A stretch of DNA of 64,000 nucleotides from Winogradskyella alexanderae (GTDB taxonomy: Bacteria; Bacteroidota; Bacteroidia; Flavobacteriales; Flavobacteriaceae): positions 1 through 64,000 of the forward strand of contig NZ_JAIUJR010000003.1 of the NCBI RefSeq assembly GCF_020166335.1, read 5' to 3'. Of this stretch, positions 9,766 to 18,429 are shown piece by piece. The position numbers were made by a program, and so were the translations under genes. Position 1 is the first letter of the stretch; the number at the start of each line of letters is the position of its first letter. The notes beneath the pieces were generated by a model. The model was not told the origin of the DNA, did no database searches, and saw only the letters and a list, made by a program, of their open reading frames with translations.

Positions 9766-10593
9766 TTATAAATCTCTCTTTTTTAATAATCGATAGGATA
9801 AAAAGATAAAAAGTGCGGTCCAGCCTAAAACAACTGCAATTTCGTACCAATGCACAGCATAGTCGTAGGCGATTTCTGTTTTTTCAGGAAACTTGGTCAT
9901 TACAATCCGCTGAATTGGCTGATCTATAAGTTTATACATCGATTCTAGCGGTAAAAAGTTTTTTACTTTAAAAGCATCATCTGCATTTCCAAGTGCCTCA
10001 TACGCTCCCCAAAATGCTAGCCACTCGACAATATATAGCACAAATAGGAAGCCCAATGCAAAAGCAGAGCGTTTTAAGAGCATTCCAAAGAATAAACACA
10101 AGCTAAAGAAGCCAACAAGCTTTACAAAATATGCTAATAGAAATTCTACTTCCCGTAATATGATTGCGGTCTCTGTATAACTCGAATAATATAAACCAAT
10201 TAAAAAGGTGGCCAAGCCAATTAATACGGTTGCACATAAAGAGAAAAATACAATTGTGTAGAATTTGGATAGAATAAACTCCTTTTTGCTAAGTCCGTCA
10301 ATAAGATTTTGTTTTAACGTTTTATTACTGTATTCGTTTCCAATCATACTAACAACTACAATGGCAAAAAAGAATTTAAAGTAGGAAGCAAAAAAAGTAG
10401 TGATATGCCAAATTATCGGGAAATTGAAAATACCGAGCTCTCCTAATTCCAGTGTAAAAAAACCAAAGAAATTAATCTTAATAGAGGATAAAACAAGTAC
10501 TGTAAATGGTAATATAAACGATACAAAAATCAGTATACGGCTTACCTTATTTAGCCATAGTTTTTGTAATTCTAATTTGATGAGACGTAGCAT
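9766..10593 (-). CDS. ABC-2 type transporter permease (275 aa)
   Basis: The protein is hydrophobic, with about six membrane segments (for example LIFVSFILPFTVLVL near residue 21, FFFAIVVVSMIG near 75, and a C-terminal IAVVLGWTALFIFLSYRLL). The start MLRLIKLELQKLWLNKVSRILI is typical of ABC-2 permeases, with a cytoplasmic helix before the first membrane span. It lies 53 bases downstream of an ABC ATPase on the same strand, so the two probably form one exporter. The substrate cannot be read from the sequence; ABC-2 systems of this size are often annotated as drug, lantibiotic or lipid exporters, which is only a class-level statement. The ATG at 10593 is the only good start. Confidence 0.85.
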   Translation of the reverse strand: MLRLIKLELQKLWLNKVSRILIFVSFILPFTVLVLSSIKINFFGFFTLELGELGIFNFPIIWHITTFFASYFKFFFAIVVVSMIGNEYSNKTLKQNLIDGLSKKEFILSKFYTIVFFSLCATVLIGLATFLIGLYYSSYTETAIILREVEFLLAYFVKLVGFFSLCLFFGMLLKRSAFALGFLFVLYIVEWLAFWGAYEALGNADDAFKVKNFLPLESMYKLIDQPIQRIVMTKFPEKTEIAYDYAVHWYEIAVVLGWTALFIFLSYRLLKKRDL

Positions 10594-10646
10594 AAATTTG
10601 ATTGGTTTTGCTTCAATTTTTACAAAAGAAGCTGTTTTTTAATTGA

Positions 10647-11546
10647 TTATTGATTATCGGTTAGTTGTAAAAATTGTTCTTCAAGACTTTCTTTACGCTT
10701 CACTAAATGGGACAAGGTAATTCCTTTCTTAAACATAAATGTATTAAAGTCTGAAGCAGACATTGGCTCATTTAAAAATGCCGTTATGAGATCGTCTTCA
10801 ACCTTTACCTTACCAAAATTTTCATGGTTTTCTAACAATTGAATTAGTTCGTCGTGTTTGTCTGATTTCAACTCAAAAAAACCATGACTACTAATCATTT
10901 CGTCAACTCTTCCAGAATATAATTTTTCACCTTTGCGAAGCACAACAACATGTGAGCAGACTTTCTCTACTTCATCTAATAAATGTGAAGCCAGTAAAAT
11001 TGTGGTTCCGTTTTTCGCTATTTCCTTTATTATCTGTCTTATTTGATGAATTCCTTGCGGATCGAGGCCATTTGTTGGTTCATCTAAAATCAAGATTTCA
11101 GGATCGTTAAGAAGGGCAGAGGCAATAGCTAAACGTTGCTTCATACCAAGAGAATAAGTCCTGAATTTGTGATCCTTACGATCAAGGAGACCAACAATTT
11201 CTAGTTTTTCTGAAATTTTACTTTCATCAACACCTTTAATTCTACAGACTAATTTCAGGTTTTGTTCTGCAGTCATATACGGATAAAAATTGGGACGCTC
11301 TATTATAGCTCCCACTTGCTTTAAAGCATCATGTGTTGAAATATCGCCATCAAACCAATGAAAATCACCACTGGTTTTATTAACAACATTTAATACAATG
11401 CCTAGTGTAGTTGATTTACCACTACCATTTGGACCTAATATGCCGTAGACATTTCCTTTGTTTATAGTAAAACTTAAATCCTTGACTGCAGTTAAATAGC
11501 CAAATTTTTTAGTAAGATTATTGATTGATAATATTGGTTGCTCCAA
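10647..11546 (-). CDS. ABC transporter ATP-binding protein (299 aa)
   Basis: All nucleotide-binding motifs are visible: Walker A GPNGSGKST (about residues 39-47), the ABC signature YSLGMKQRLAIA (about 137-148), Walker B ILILDEPTNGLDP (about 155-167) and the switch histidine in LLASHLLDEVEKV. The C-terminal ~85 residues form the extra domain common in the CcmA-like group that partners ABC-2 permeases. The only possible start is TTG at 11546: an in-frame TAA lies five codons upstream and there is no ATG near the conserved N-terminus PILSINNLTKKFG. It precedes the permease gene at 9766-10593 and should power it. It is intact and of normal length for the family. Confidence 0.92.
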   Translation of the reverse strand: MEQPILSINNLTKKFGYLTAVKDLSFTINKGNVYGILGPNGSGKSTTLGIVLNVVNKTSGDFHWFDGDISTHDALKQVGAIIERPNFYPYMTAEQNLKLVCRIKGVDESKISEKLEIVGLLDRKDHKFRTYSLGMKQRLAIASALLNDPEILILDEPTNGLDPQGIHQIRQIIKEIAKNGTTILLASHLLDEVEKVCSHVVVLRKGEKLYSGRVDEMISSHGFFELKSDKHDELIQLLENHENFGKVKVEDDLITAFLNEPMSASDFNTFMFKKGITLSHLVKRKESLEEQFLQLTDNQ

Positions 11547-11675
11547 AATTGACTGGTTTTATTAATTGATTGATTAAAAGGTACTGAAAAAAGTACAGAC
11601 CTTGTGGTTATTAATGTAAGACGATTGAGGGATTTATTTGTTACAATTTTTAAATAAAAGGATTAAATTTAGACA

Positions 11676-12737
11676 ATGGAAGACGATGTAAAAATTTCAA
11701 AAAGGAAACCTTCTTACCCTGTTTCTAGTGAACTAGATTCTTATTTGTCTAATTACAGAAGGAATATAAATTTACCAATTTTCTATGAGGATCTATTGCG
11801 CTTTCAAGGTTCTGTAATTGTATACGATGATAATGATGAAGATACACTTTGGATAAGAGTTTACTACAGTGATTCTGATAGGGATGAAATAGACAATAGT
11901 TTGAAAAAAGTCTATTCTTATTTGGTGTCTGATGGTGGTGATTGGATTTTGAAATACCTTAATGTTGATGCCATTGATTACTGCACCTTTGGAAATTCTA
12001 AGCCATTTAGAATTAAAGTTAGGAATATATTAAATGATAATTTCACATACTTCTATGTAAAAAAGGCAGATGCGTCACGTATTTATGGTTTGGAATTAGA
12101 GCATATGTTATCTCCATATAACCTTAATTTTCTTGTGTGTCGTGATACCTTAATTGAAGAGCATATTGCAGGTATTCCTGGAGATGAGTTCATAAAGAAT
12201 AGTCTCAAGGATAGAAGCAGCTCTGAAAAAGCACAGATAGCAAAGGAGTTTATAAAGTTTAATGAACGTTGCACCATCACACTTTTAGGTGATATGCGCT
12301 CTTATAATTATGTCATCATACCCATACATGATTTTGATCAAGTCATTTTTAAAATTAGAGCCATTGATTTTGATCAACAATCTTATGAAGGTAATTTAAA
12401 AATATACATGCCTCAGTTTTTTAAAGAGAATTATAAGATGGTAAAAATGGTTCAAGATAAAATTCAAGAAGAGTCAATTGAGCAATATAAAATTGAAGAG
12501 CGATCTATCGTAGCAAAACGAATTATTAGTTATAAAGATAGGCTAAACGCCCTGTTAGATTGTATGGAGTCTGATGAGATTTCAACACAAAATCATATAG
12601 ATAGATTAAAAGAGGAAATTTATAATTATTCCCATGATAAAAACTTTAGGTCGTGCAAATCTATGGGAGAAATCGTTAAGAACATTCTTATTTTTGTAAA
12701 GCGTAATTACGAGAATGTGAGTACAAAAAGGCTATAA
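11676..12737 (+). CDS. Unknown protein, possibly a divergent kinase-like fold (353 aa)
   Basis: No family is recognised with certainty. The protein is soluble, with no signal peptide or membrane segment, and ends in a charged, helical tail (about residues 255-353). The middle carries kinase-like landmarks in the right order: YVKKAD (K129/K130), LELEHML (E140/E142), a hinge-like stretch, LLGDMRSYNYVI (D206, N211, resembling a GDxxxxN catalytic loop) and AIDFDQQ (D231/D233, resembling the metal-binding DFD). The spacing fits a small atypical kinase or aminoglycoside-phosphotransferase-like fold, but the glycine loop is not evident. This is inference only. It stands alone, divergent from the ABC transporter and convergent with the 171-residue gene at 12741. 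The ATG at 11676 is the first in frame after an AT-rich leader. Confidence 0.6.
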   Translation: MEDDVKISKRKPSYPVSSELDSYLSNYRRNINLPIFYEDLLRFQGSVIVYDDNDEDTLWIRVYYSDSDRDEIDNSLKKVYSYLVSDGGDWILKYLNVDAIDYCTFGNSKPFRIKVRNILNDNFTYFYVKKADASRIYGLELEHMLSPYNLNFLVCRDTLIEEHIAGIPGDEFIKNSLKDRSSSEKAQIAKEFIKFNERCTITLLGDMRSYNYVIIPIHDFDQVIFKIRAIDFDQQSYEGNLKIYMPQFFKENYKMVKMVQDKIQEESIEQYKIEERSIVAKRIISYKDRLNALLDCMESDEISTQNHIDRLKEEIYNYSHDKNFRSCKSMGEIVKNILIFVKRNYENVSTKRL

Positions 12738-12740
12738 AAA

Positions 12741-13256
12741 TCAATTCCAGTTTTCGTCAAAATCTAGATCACCATAATCATCTATATCTAGGTCATCTTC
12801 AAATTCATCAAAAGCATCGTCAGATTCTGATTCAAATGCTTTTTCTGGTGCCTCATCTGGAATTTGACCATGCACAAACATTAAATTTGGATAGTCCGTT
12901 CCTTCTGCCTCTTCAACAATCTCCGCAAGCTCAACATAAAATGTCCACATACTAAGAAAATCATACACATATATTAATTTTGGTGAAGCCTCATGAACAA
13001 CATCCTTAATTATGGTCTGATTCATTACGCGCACTTCATTGCCAGCTTCGCTCATATCAAACATAGCAATCTCTTCACCTTGATTCCATTCATCATCACT
13101 AATGTAAAATGAGGCCATTTCCATACCGTCAAAACCAAATGATTGTGTAATGATATTGTGTAAATCTTCCATTGTGTCTGTTTCTCGGATTTCTAAATCC
13201 CTAAAAACATCATCTTCGGTATCGTTATCTAATATGACTCTGAATCTGTAAATCAT
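12741..13256 (-). CDS. PRiA4b ORF-3-like protein (171 aa)
   Basis: The N-terminal ~110 residues (MIYRFRVILDN, F-RDLEI, TMEDLHNIITQSFGFD, MASFYISDDEW) fit the plasmid pRiA4b ORF-3-like family (PF07929), which is found on chromosomes and mobile elements and has no firmly established biochemical role. The last ~45 residues are extremely acidic (clusters of D and E, ending DLDFDENWN), an appendage common in Bacteroidota members. It converges with the gene at 11676, leaving only 3 bases between stop codons. It precedes the heme A synthase reading order on the same strand, but any functional link is unproven. No mobile-element ends were seen around it. Confidence 0.75.
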   Translation of the reverse strand: MIYRFRVILDNDTEDDVFRDLEIRETDTMEDLHNIITQSFGFDGMEMASFYISDDEWNQGEEIAMFDMSEAGNEVRVMNQTIIKDVVHEASPKLIYVYDFLSMWTFYVELAEIVEEAEGTDYPNLMFVHGQIPDEAPEKAFESESDDAFDEFEDDLDIDDYGDLDFDENWN

Positions 13257-13285
13257 TTCTAAATATTGTATTGTAAATATAAAAC

Positions 13286-14317
13286 TTAATTTGTTGCTTT
13301 CAGTTCTCTTGTTTGCGTACTTTCCAATAGAATATAAAACTGAATTCCGATTAAAATAGTAGCGATTGCTAAATGCAGTGGCTGCGATGTAAATGGAAAA
13401 TTGAAGTAGTACATGGCAATTCCAGTTGCAATTTCAATACCCAAACAGAGCATTACGAAATTTAATTTTTGATAGCCCAACCCCAGTTTTTTGTTTCTAA
13501 AAAAAAGAAATCCATTTACCAAAACGACAAGGATGGATAGACTGCGATGCACGTAAAAATTTAATGGTGCTGTGGTTGTAATATCCCAATTTAAATAACC
13601 GAATAATTTGTTTTGTACATCTACAAATTGACGTACTTGCGTACCTAAAATGATTTGAACTAAGGTGAGCAAAACTGCAAAAATCAAAATATTTCTAAAG
13701 AGAACATCTTTTATTTTAAGTCTCTCAACGGGTCTAGATATAAAAATGAGGTAAAGCAAAATACCAACAATGACCAAGGCCATTACCATATGTATGGTAA
13801 TCTTATAAGGTGCAAGATTAGAGTCTACGACTGTTTTCCCTAGCCAAGCCTGAAATGCCATTGCAAGGACAGTTATAATTGATAAAATGAGAAATCGTTT
13901 TCTGTCTTTCCAAAGCCAGATAGACATTATTGTAAAAATGAGGATAGGTATTCCAGATAGTGCGCCAATTAGCCTATTTATATATTCCACCCAAGTATGT
14001 AGAGGGTTGAAAATTGCATAATCATGTGCGGTGTAGGGTTCCCAGTTAGATAAATCTAATTGTTCTCCAGAAACGAATTTAGACTTAGCTACTTGTAATG
14101 CCTCATCAACAATTATTACAATACCCTTTTTATATTCATGATTTGGCTTAAACTGTAAATCTGAAACATCTGTTGGTGGTATGTAATATCCAAAACACTT
14201 TGGCCAATCAGGACATCCCATTCCAGAGCCCGTCATTCTTACAATGGCGCCAGCACATATTACTAGATAAACAAGTACTAAAGCAATCTTTACTGTCTTT
14301 CTATATCTTCTCTTCAT
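13286..14317 (-). CDS. ctaA: Heme A synthase, COX15/CtaA family (343 aa)
   Basis: This integral membrane enzyme converts heme O to heme A for cytochrome c/aa3 oxidase. The family signature is clear at the N-terminus: VICAGAIVRMTGSGMGCPDWPKC, with the paired GxGxGCPDWPxC pattern after the first span. Heme-ligand histidines sit at conserved places, in the helix near LHTWVEYINRLIGA, in ITIHMVMALV, in YVHRSLSILVVLV and in PLHLAIATILI. About eight transmembrane helices are evident, as expected. The length (343) suits the Bacteroidota form. Three bases separate it from the CCA-adding enzyme gene upstream, so it is likely co-transcribed from the promoter at about 15802-15832. The product would support aerobic respiration. 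Confidence 0.92.
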   Translation of the reverse strand: MKRRYRKTVKIALVLVYLVICAGAIVRMTGSGMGCPDWPKCFGYYIPPTDVSDLQFKPNHEYKKGIVIIVDEALQVAKSKFVSGEQLDLSNWEPYTAHDYAIFNPLHTWVEYINRLIGALSGIPILIFTIMSIWLWKDRKRFLILSIITVLAMAFQAWLGKTVVDSNLAPYKITIHMVMALVIVGILLYLIFISRPVERLKIKDVLFRNILIFAVLLTLVQIILGTQVRQFVDVQNKLFGYLNWDITTTAPLNFYVHRSLSILVVLVNGFLFFRNKKLGLGYQKLNFVMLCLGIEIATGIAMYYFNFPFTSQPLHLAIATILIGIQFYILLESTQTRELKATN

Positions 14318-14320
14318 ATA

Positions 14321-15736
14321 TTATGCTTCAGGTTTTAAACCTAGTGATTTACCTTTTTCTATCATTAATTTGAAAGCAGGCTCATATTCATTCGGAATTT
14401 CGCCTTCTAAAATGGCCTCTTTGATAGCTTCTTTTATAATACCAATTTCTCTAGATGGTTTTAAATTGAAGGTTTTCATGATTTCTTCTCCTGAAACAGG
14501 TGGTTGAAAATTTCTCACATGGTCACGTTCTTCTACCTCAATTATTTTATCTCTTACTATTTTAAAATTATTGTGGTATTTTTTAAACCTTTGTGGGTTC
14601 TTAGTTGTAATATCTGCTTCGCAAAGTGTCATAAGATCATCTACGTAATCTCCTGCATCAAATACTAAGCGTCTTACTGCAGAATCTGTTACATCAGTTG
14701 CAAGAACTATTGGCCTAGAACTCATGAGTACCATTTTTTGAACAAACTTCATTTTTTCATTCAAAGGCATTCTAAGACGTTTGAAAAGTTTATAGACCAT
14801 TTTAGAACCGACAAATTCATGTCCATGAAAGGTCCAGCCAATTTTATCGTGAAACTTCTTGGTAGGTGATTTGCCTATATCATGAAGTAGTGCAGCCCAA
14901 CGTAACCAAAGGTTGTCTGTCGTTTTGGAGATATTGTCTACAACTTCTAGTGTATGATAGAAATTGTCTTTATGGCGTTGCCCTTCTTTTTCGTCAATTC
15001 CTTTTAGTGCTGTCAGTTCTGGCAAAATTAATTCTAGAAGCCCCGTTTTTTCCAACAATTTAAAACCAACAGAGGGTTTATTGCTTTCAAGAATCTTATT
15101 TAACTCAACAACAATTCGTTCTTTAGTTATAATTTTTATACGTTCTTTATTTTTCGCAATAGCATTTAAGGACGAGGACTCAATTGTAAAATTTAATTGT
15201 GTTGCAAAACGTATTGCTCTCATCATCCTAAGCGGGTCGTCGCTATAAGTAACATCAGGATCTAAAGGTGTTCTAATGATCCCATTTTGTAAATCAGAAA
15301 GCCCGTTAAAAGGGTCTAATAAATCACCATAGTTATTCTTATTAAGGCTTAGCGCTAAAGCGTTAATCGTGAAATCTCTTCGATTTTGATCGTCTTCCAA
15401 GGTGCCATCTTCTACTATTGGATTTCTGCTATCTTCGTTGTAACTTTCTTTACGAGCACCTACAAATTCTATTTCCAGATCTTCATACCTCAGCATTGCA
15501 GTACCATAGGTTTTGAAAATCTTTACTTTAGGATTGTTTGGTAAAATTTTCGAAACACGATTGGCCAATTCTATACCACTTCCAATGGCAACTAGGTCAA
15601 TGTCCTTGGCGTCACCACGATTTAATAGAAAGTCCCTTACGTACCCGCCAATGACATAGCTTTCAATACCTACATCTGTTGAGGCATCGGCTAGATATTT
15701 AAAGATGATATGTTGAAGTGCTTCTTTATGATTCAT
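14321..15736 (-). CDS. cca: tRNA nucleotidyltransferase / poly(A) polymerase family with HD domain (471 aa)
   Basis: The N-terminal nucleotidyltransferase domain shows [12 protein letters not shown] followed by [11 protein letters not shown] (the GG...DxD catalytic pair, about residues 26-46). The [11 protein letters not shown] motif is near 130 and the head/neck sequence [15 protein letters not shown] is near 165-180. An HD domain follows ([17 protein letters not shown], about 283-298). This is the class II tRNA CCA-adding/poly(A) polymerase layout; whether the enzyme adds CCA or A-tails cannot be settled by eye, though a CCA role is usual when a single copy is present. A good TTG-N20-TATCTTTG promoter lies 66 bases upstream. 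Heme A synthase follows 3 bases downstream. Confidence 0.9.
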   Translation of the reverse strand: MNHKEALQHIIFKYLADASTDVGIESYVIGGYVRDFLLNRGDAKDIDLVAIGSGIELANRVSKILPNNPKVKIFKTYGTAMLRYEDLEIEFVGARKESYNEDSRNPIVEDGTLEDDQNRRDFTINALALSLNKNNYGDLLDPFNGLSDLQNGIIRTPLDPDVTYSDDPLRMMRAIRFATQLNFTIESSSLNAIAKNKERIKIITKERIVVELNKILESNKPSVGFKLLEKTGLLELILPELTALKGIDEKEGQRHKDNFYHTLEVVDNISKTTDNLWLRWAALLHDIGKSPTKKFHDKIGWTFHGHEFVGSKMVYKLFKRLRMPLNEKMKFVQKMVLMSSRPIVLATDVTDSAVRRLVFDAGDYVDDLMTLCEADITTKNPQRFKKYHNNFKIVRDKIIEVEERDHVRNFQPPVSGEEIMKTFNLKPSREIGIIKEAIKEAILEGEIPNEYEPAFKLMIEKGKSLGLKPEA

Positions 15737-15801
15737 AACAACACAAACTTCATGTTTGTCAAAGTTTGATGAGCTAAATCTTCTTTTTTTAATAGGCTTG
15801 G

Positions 15802-15832
15802 CAAAGATACGATATGATCAAAGCCTTTACAA
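15802..15832 (-). promoter_or_regulatory. Bacteroidota-type promoter for cca-ctaA
   Basis: On the minus strand, TTG (15830-15832), a 20-base spacer and TATCTTTG (15802-15809) match the Bacteroidota consensus of TTTG/TTG at -33 and TAnnTTTG at -7. The leader to the cca start codon is about 60 bases. Confidence 0.65.
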
Positions 15833-15878
15833 GACTTGTTATGGTAATTAATTTATGTTTTTAGCGCTGTTTTGGCAT

Positions 15879-16796
15879 TTATAAATTTAGGTAGTCAAAA
15901 ACCTTTTCAGCAAATTTGATATTTAGTTCTCTACTTTCTTCAAGTACACCAGAATAGGATTGTGCCTTAGGTAAATCGTTGGTAAAGTTTTCAAATGTCG
16001 TAATGACAGACTTGTACTTAAAATCGTAAAATTTTGAAGTTGTTGGGACGACTAATGTTTTTTTCCCCAATAAAATAGCCCAATACATCGCATGGTAGCT
16101 GTCTGTAACTAGCGTATTTGATTTGCCAATGAAAGAAATCATATCCTTAAGATTGGTGGTATTGGATGTAAAGGGAAAATCACTTAACCTATTTACTAAG
16201 TTTTTATTATTCTTGATTGTTTTTTTACTGTAGAGTATTCCTATGTCTTGTGTTTCCTTATAAGAGTTGTCAAAAATGGAGTGAAGGCAACTAACACAAG
16301 GAATCCACTCCGTATCCATACTATAATCTCTTGTACCAACTAAACCAAACTTTTTTAGATCAACGTTGTAGTTTTTGACTTTACCAAATTGAGATCTATC
16401 AGTTTCATTATGACCAGCCCCCCAAATCACTGTTTTTTTTCCTCTCGCACCCAACTCTTCAAAAAGTTTCATTTGTCTATCGAAATACTTAATGTTAAGA
16501 AGTCCGCCACCTCCAATGATTAAACTGTTGTTTGAAACCTGTTTTATCCAATTTTTAGTAACCTCTTTCTTTAAACTTCTAATATCCGAGATATCAAGAT
16601 ATTTGCCATTTAATTCTTTGAAATAGAGATGAGGAGCACAATAGTAATCGCCAACATTATTCATGTCGTACCTATGAATATTTACAATATCGTTATTTTG
16701 TTGATGTAGCTTAAGAACTTTTTTGGCAATTCTTTCTTTTCGTTCATCCCCATCTACAATGGGTAGAAATTTACCTATAGTTTTTTTCAGGGACAT
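15879..16796 (-). CDS. Polysaccharide pyruvyl transferase family protein (305 aa)
   Basis: The protein fits the polysaccharide pyruvyl transferase family (PF04230). YDMNNVGDYYCAPHLYF near residue 45 is the usual N-terminal N-x-GD motif. A glycine-rich LIIGGGGLLN sits near 93, KTVIWGAGHNETDR near 120, and NTLVTDSYHAMYWAILLGKKTLVVPTT near 230-255 is the conserved SxRLH-like GT-B C-domain element, here with SYHAM. These enzymes add ketal-linked pyruvate to surface glycans. It starts 4 bases after the stop of the GT2 gene upstream, so the two are one operon. Length is normal. The exact acceptor sugar is unknown. Confidence 0.82.
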   Translation of the reverse strand: MSLKKTIGKFLPIVDGDERKERIAKKVLKLHQQNNDIVNIHRYDMNNVGDYYCAPHLYFKELNGKYLDISDIRSLKKEVTKNWIKQVSNNSLIIGGGGLLNIKYFDRQMKLFEELGARGKKTVIWGAGHNETDRSQFGKVKNYNVDLKKFGLVGTRDYSMDTEWIPCVSCLHSIFDNSYKETQDIGILYSKKTIKNNKNLVNRLSDFPFTSNTTNLKDMISFIGKSNTLVTDSYHAMYWAILLGKKTLVVPTTSKFYDFKYKSVITTFENFTNDLPKAQSYSGVLEESRELNIKFAEKVFDYLNL

Positions 16797-16800
16797 TTAT

Positions 16801-17601
16801 TTACAGATATTGTTGTACACCAAATGGGATGTGGGTAATTTTATTTTTGGTAGTGTTGTCCTCAATTTCTTTATTTAAGTGGATATGATCTTTAGACTGC
16901 TCGTTATGATAAATATGGTAAACGATACCTCTAAATTTAAGACGTTTTCCTTTTACACCAATATTCAATAAGCGTTGAATCATCTCACTATCATCAATTC
17001 CCCAGCCCACTAGATTTTCGTTAAAACCGTTTACCTTTATAAAATCATCTCTCCAAAAAGACATATTACAACCTCTTAATTTTGATGATCTTTTGTCCTG
17101 CTCTTTATAAAAACTTGAAAGAAATGGCAGCCTTAGAGTTCTACCGCGTTTTTTTATGCCTTTTGAAAAAAAGTTAAATGAAATCTGTTTCTTTTTGAAT
17201 AGTTTTTGCAAATGACTCTCCTTAATATTTACTCTGCTACCATATAAAAACGTATTCTTTTTCGCCATGACTAAGTGATCCTTAACAAAATGTTTGTGCA
17301 TAATTATATCACCATCAATCTCAATAATGTAGTCATATTTTGCCTTCGCAATGGCTTTATTCATAATTTTGGGCTTCTGATTTTTATTATCTTCATGCCA
17401 TATATGAACGATTGGTACAGGGCTTATTGTTTTAAAGTGATCAATAAGTTCTTTAGTCTCTTGTCTAGATCCATCATCTGCAATTATTATTTCATTTGGT
17501 AACCAGCTTTGGTTCAACGCACTCAATAAAAGTAATTCTAAAGCCTCAGGCCAATTATAAGTTGGAGTTACTAAACTACAGGTAGGGGTTTTTCTGGACA
17601 T
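16801..17601 (-). CDS. Glycosyltransferase family 2 (266 aa)
   Basis: The GT-A fold landmarks are clear: CSLVTPTYNWPEALELLLLS near residue 7, IIIADDGSRQE near 38, a DxD equivalent in IIEIDGDIIMHKHF near 92, RGCNMSFWRDDF near 172 and GWGIDDSEMIQRL near 199. The last segments match the galactosyltransferase-like C-terminal extension seen in chondroitin-polymerase-type GT2 enzymes. It heads a two-gene operon with the pyruvyl transferase and is divergent from the kinase-like gene at 17671. A CAAAATTA (TAATTTTG on this strand) at 17619-17626 is a likely -7 element, giving a leader of only about 10-18 bases. It probably acts in surface polysaccharide or LPS core synthesis. Confidence 0.9.
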   Translation of the reverse strand: MSRKTPTCSLVTPTYNWPEALELLLLSALNQSWLPNEIIIADDGSRQETKELIDHFKTISPVPIVHIWHEDNKNQKPKIMNKAIAKAKYDYIIEIDGDIIMHKHFVKDHLVMAKKNTFLYGSRVNIKESHLQKLFKKKQISFNFFSKGIKKRGRTLRLPFLSSFYKEQDKRSSKLRGCNMSFWRDDFIKVNGFNENLVGWGIDDSEMIQRLLNIGVKGKRLKFRGIVYHIYHNEQSKDHIHLNKEIEDNTTKNKITHIPFGVQQYL

Positions 17602-17618
17602 CTTAATTTTATTGGTGC

Positions 17619-17646
17619 CAAAATTAACTATTTAAACTTATTTTTG
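17619..17646. promoter_or_regulatory. Divergent promoter pair between GT2 and WaaP-like kinase genes
   Basis: In the 69-base gap, TAATTTTG on the minus strand (17619-17626) faces the glycosyltransferase and TATTTTTG on the plus strand (17639-17646) faces the kinase gene. Both fit TAnnTTTG; the -33 elements are unclear. Confidence 0.5.
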
Positions 17647-17670
17647 CTGATCTACAAGATGGATTTTTAA

Positions 17671-18429
17671 ATGAAAAAGGTAATTGCCGAACAGTTTGAA
17701 TCTAAAACAAAAAAGTTAGACGAGATTATTGAGAATTTTGATTCTCAAGGTAAAGACTTTGGTCAACAAGATAGAAATACTTTAAAATTATTTGAACTAG
17801 ACGATGATACCATTAACGTGAAGTCATTTAAGGTTCCCAATTTTATCAATCAATTTGCCTATAGGTTTTTTAGAAAAAGCAAAGCGCAACGCTCTTTTGA
17901 GTACGCTAATAAACTGATGAAGCTTGGCATTGGTACACCACAACCAATTGCTTATTATGAATACACAACGCCGTTTTTATTTAAAAATAGTTTTTACATA
18001 TCAAAACAACTGGATGTAGATTTGACATATAGGGAGCTTACCCTGGATTTAAATTTTCCCGAACATGAGCAGATATTAAGAGCTTTCACAAGATTCACAT
18101 ATTTTCTTCATGAAAAGGGCGTAAACTTTTTGGATCATTCACCAGGCAATACATTAATACGGAAAAAAGGAGATTCTTATGAATTCTTTTTAGTTGATTT
18201 AAACCGTATGGAGTTTAAAAATTTATCTTTAAAGGAACGCATTGAGAATTTTAGGCGATTAACCACCCATAAATCTATGGTTGAGGTTATGAGTGACGAA
18301 TATGCAAAATGTTCTGGTACTGATAAGGACAAAATCTTTGAGCTTATGTGGTTAGCAACTGAAGATTTTCAAAAAGCTTACCATAGAAGACGAAATCTTA
18401 AAAAGAAGCTAAAATTCTGGAAGAATTAA
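17671..18429 (+). CDS. Lipopolysaccharide kinase (Kdo/WaaP)-like protein (252 aa)
   Basis: This small soluble protein has a protein-kinase-like fold of the Kdo/WaaP type. Visible landmarks are lysines in NVKSFKVPN (K51/K54), the alpha-C glutamate in RSFEYANKLM (E77), the catalytic loop FLDHSPGNTLI (D155, N160) and FFLVDLNRMEF with the metal-binding D176. The HSPGN form is typical of the Bacteroidota members of this clan. It lies inside a glycan-synthesis island and is convergent with the WaaE-like GT2 gene (4-base overlap of the 3' ends), which supports phosphorylation of a lipid A/core sugar. The specific sugar is unknown. A TATTTTTG -7 element lies 25 bases upstream of the ATG. Confidence 0.85.
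   Translation: MKKVIAEQFESKTKKLDEIIENFDSQGKDFGQQDRNTLKLFELDDDTINVKSFKVPNFINQFAYRFFRKSKAQRSFEYANKLMKLGIGTPQPIAYYEYTTPFLFKNSFYISKQLDVDLTYRELTLDLNFPEHEQILRAFTRFTYFLHEKGVNFLDHSPGNTLIRKKGDSYEFFLVDLNRMEFKNLSLKERIENFRRLTTHKSMVEVMSDEYAKCSGTDKDKIFELMWLATEDFQKAYHRRRNLKKKLKFWKN

Noticed and set aside
12741..13256. A mobile element suggested by the PRiA4_ORF3 family name
   Set aside because: No transposase, inverted ends or target duplications are present; the family occurs widely as a chromosomal gene.
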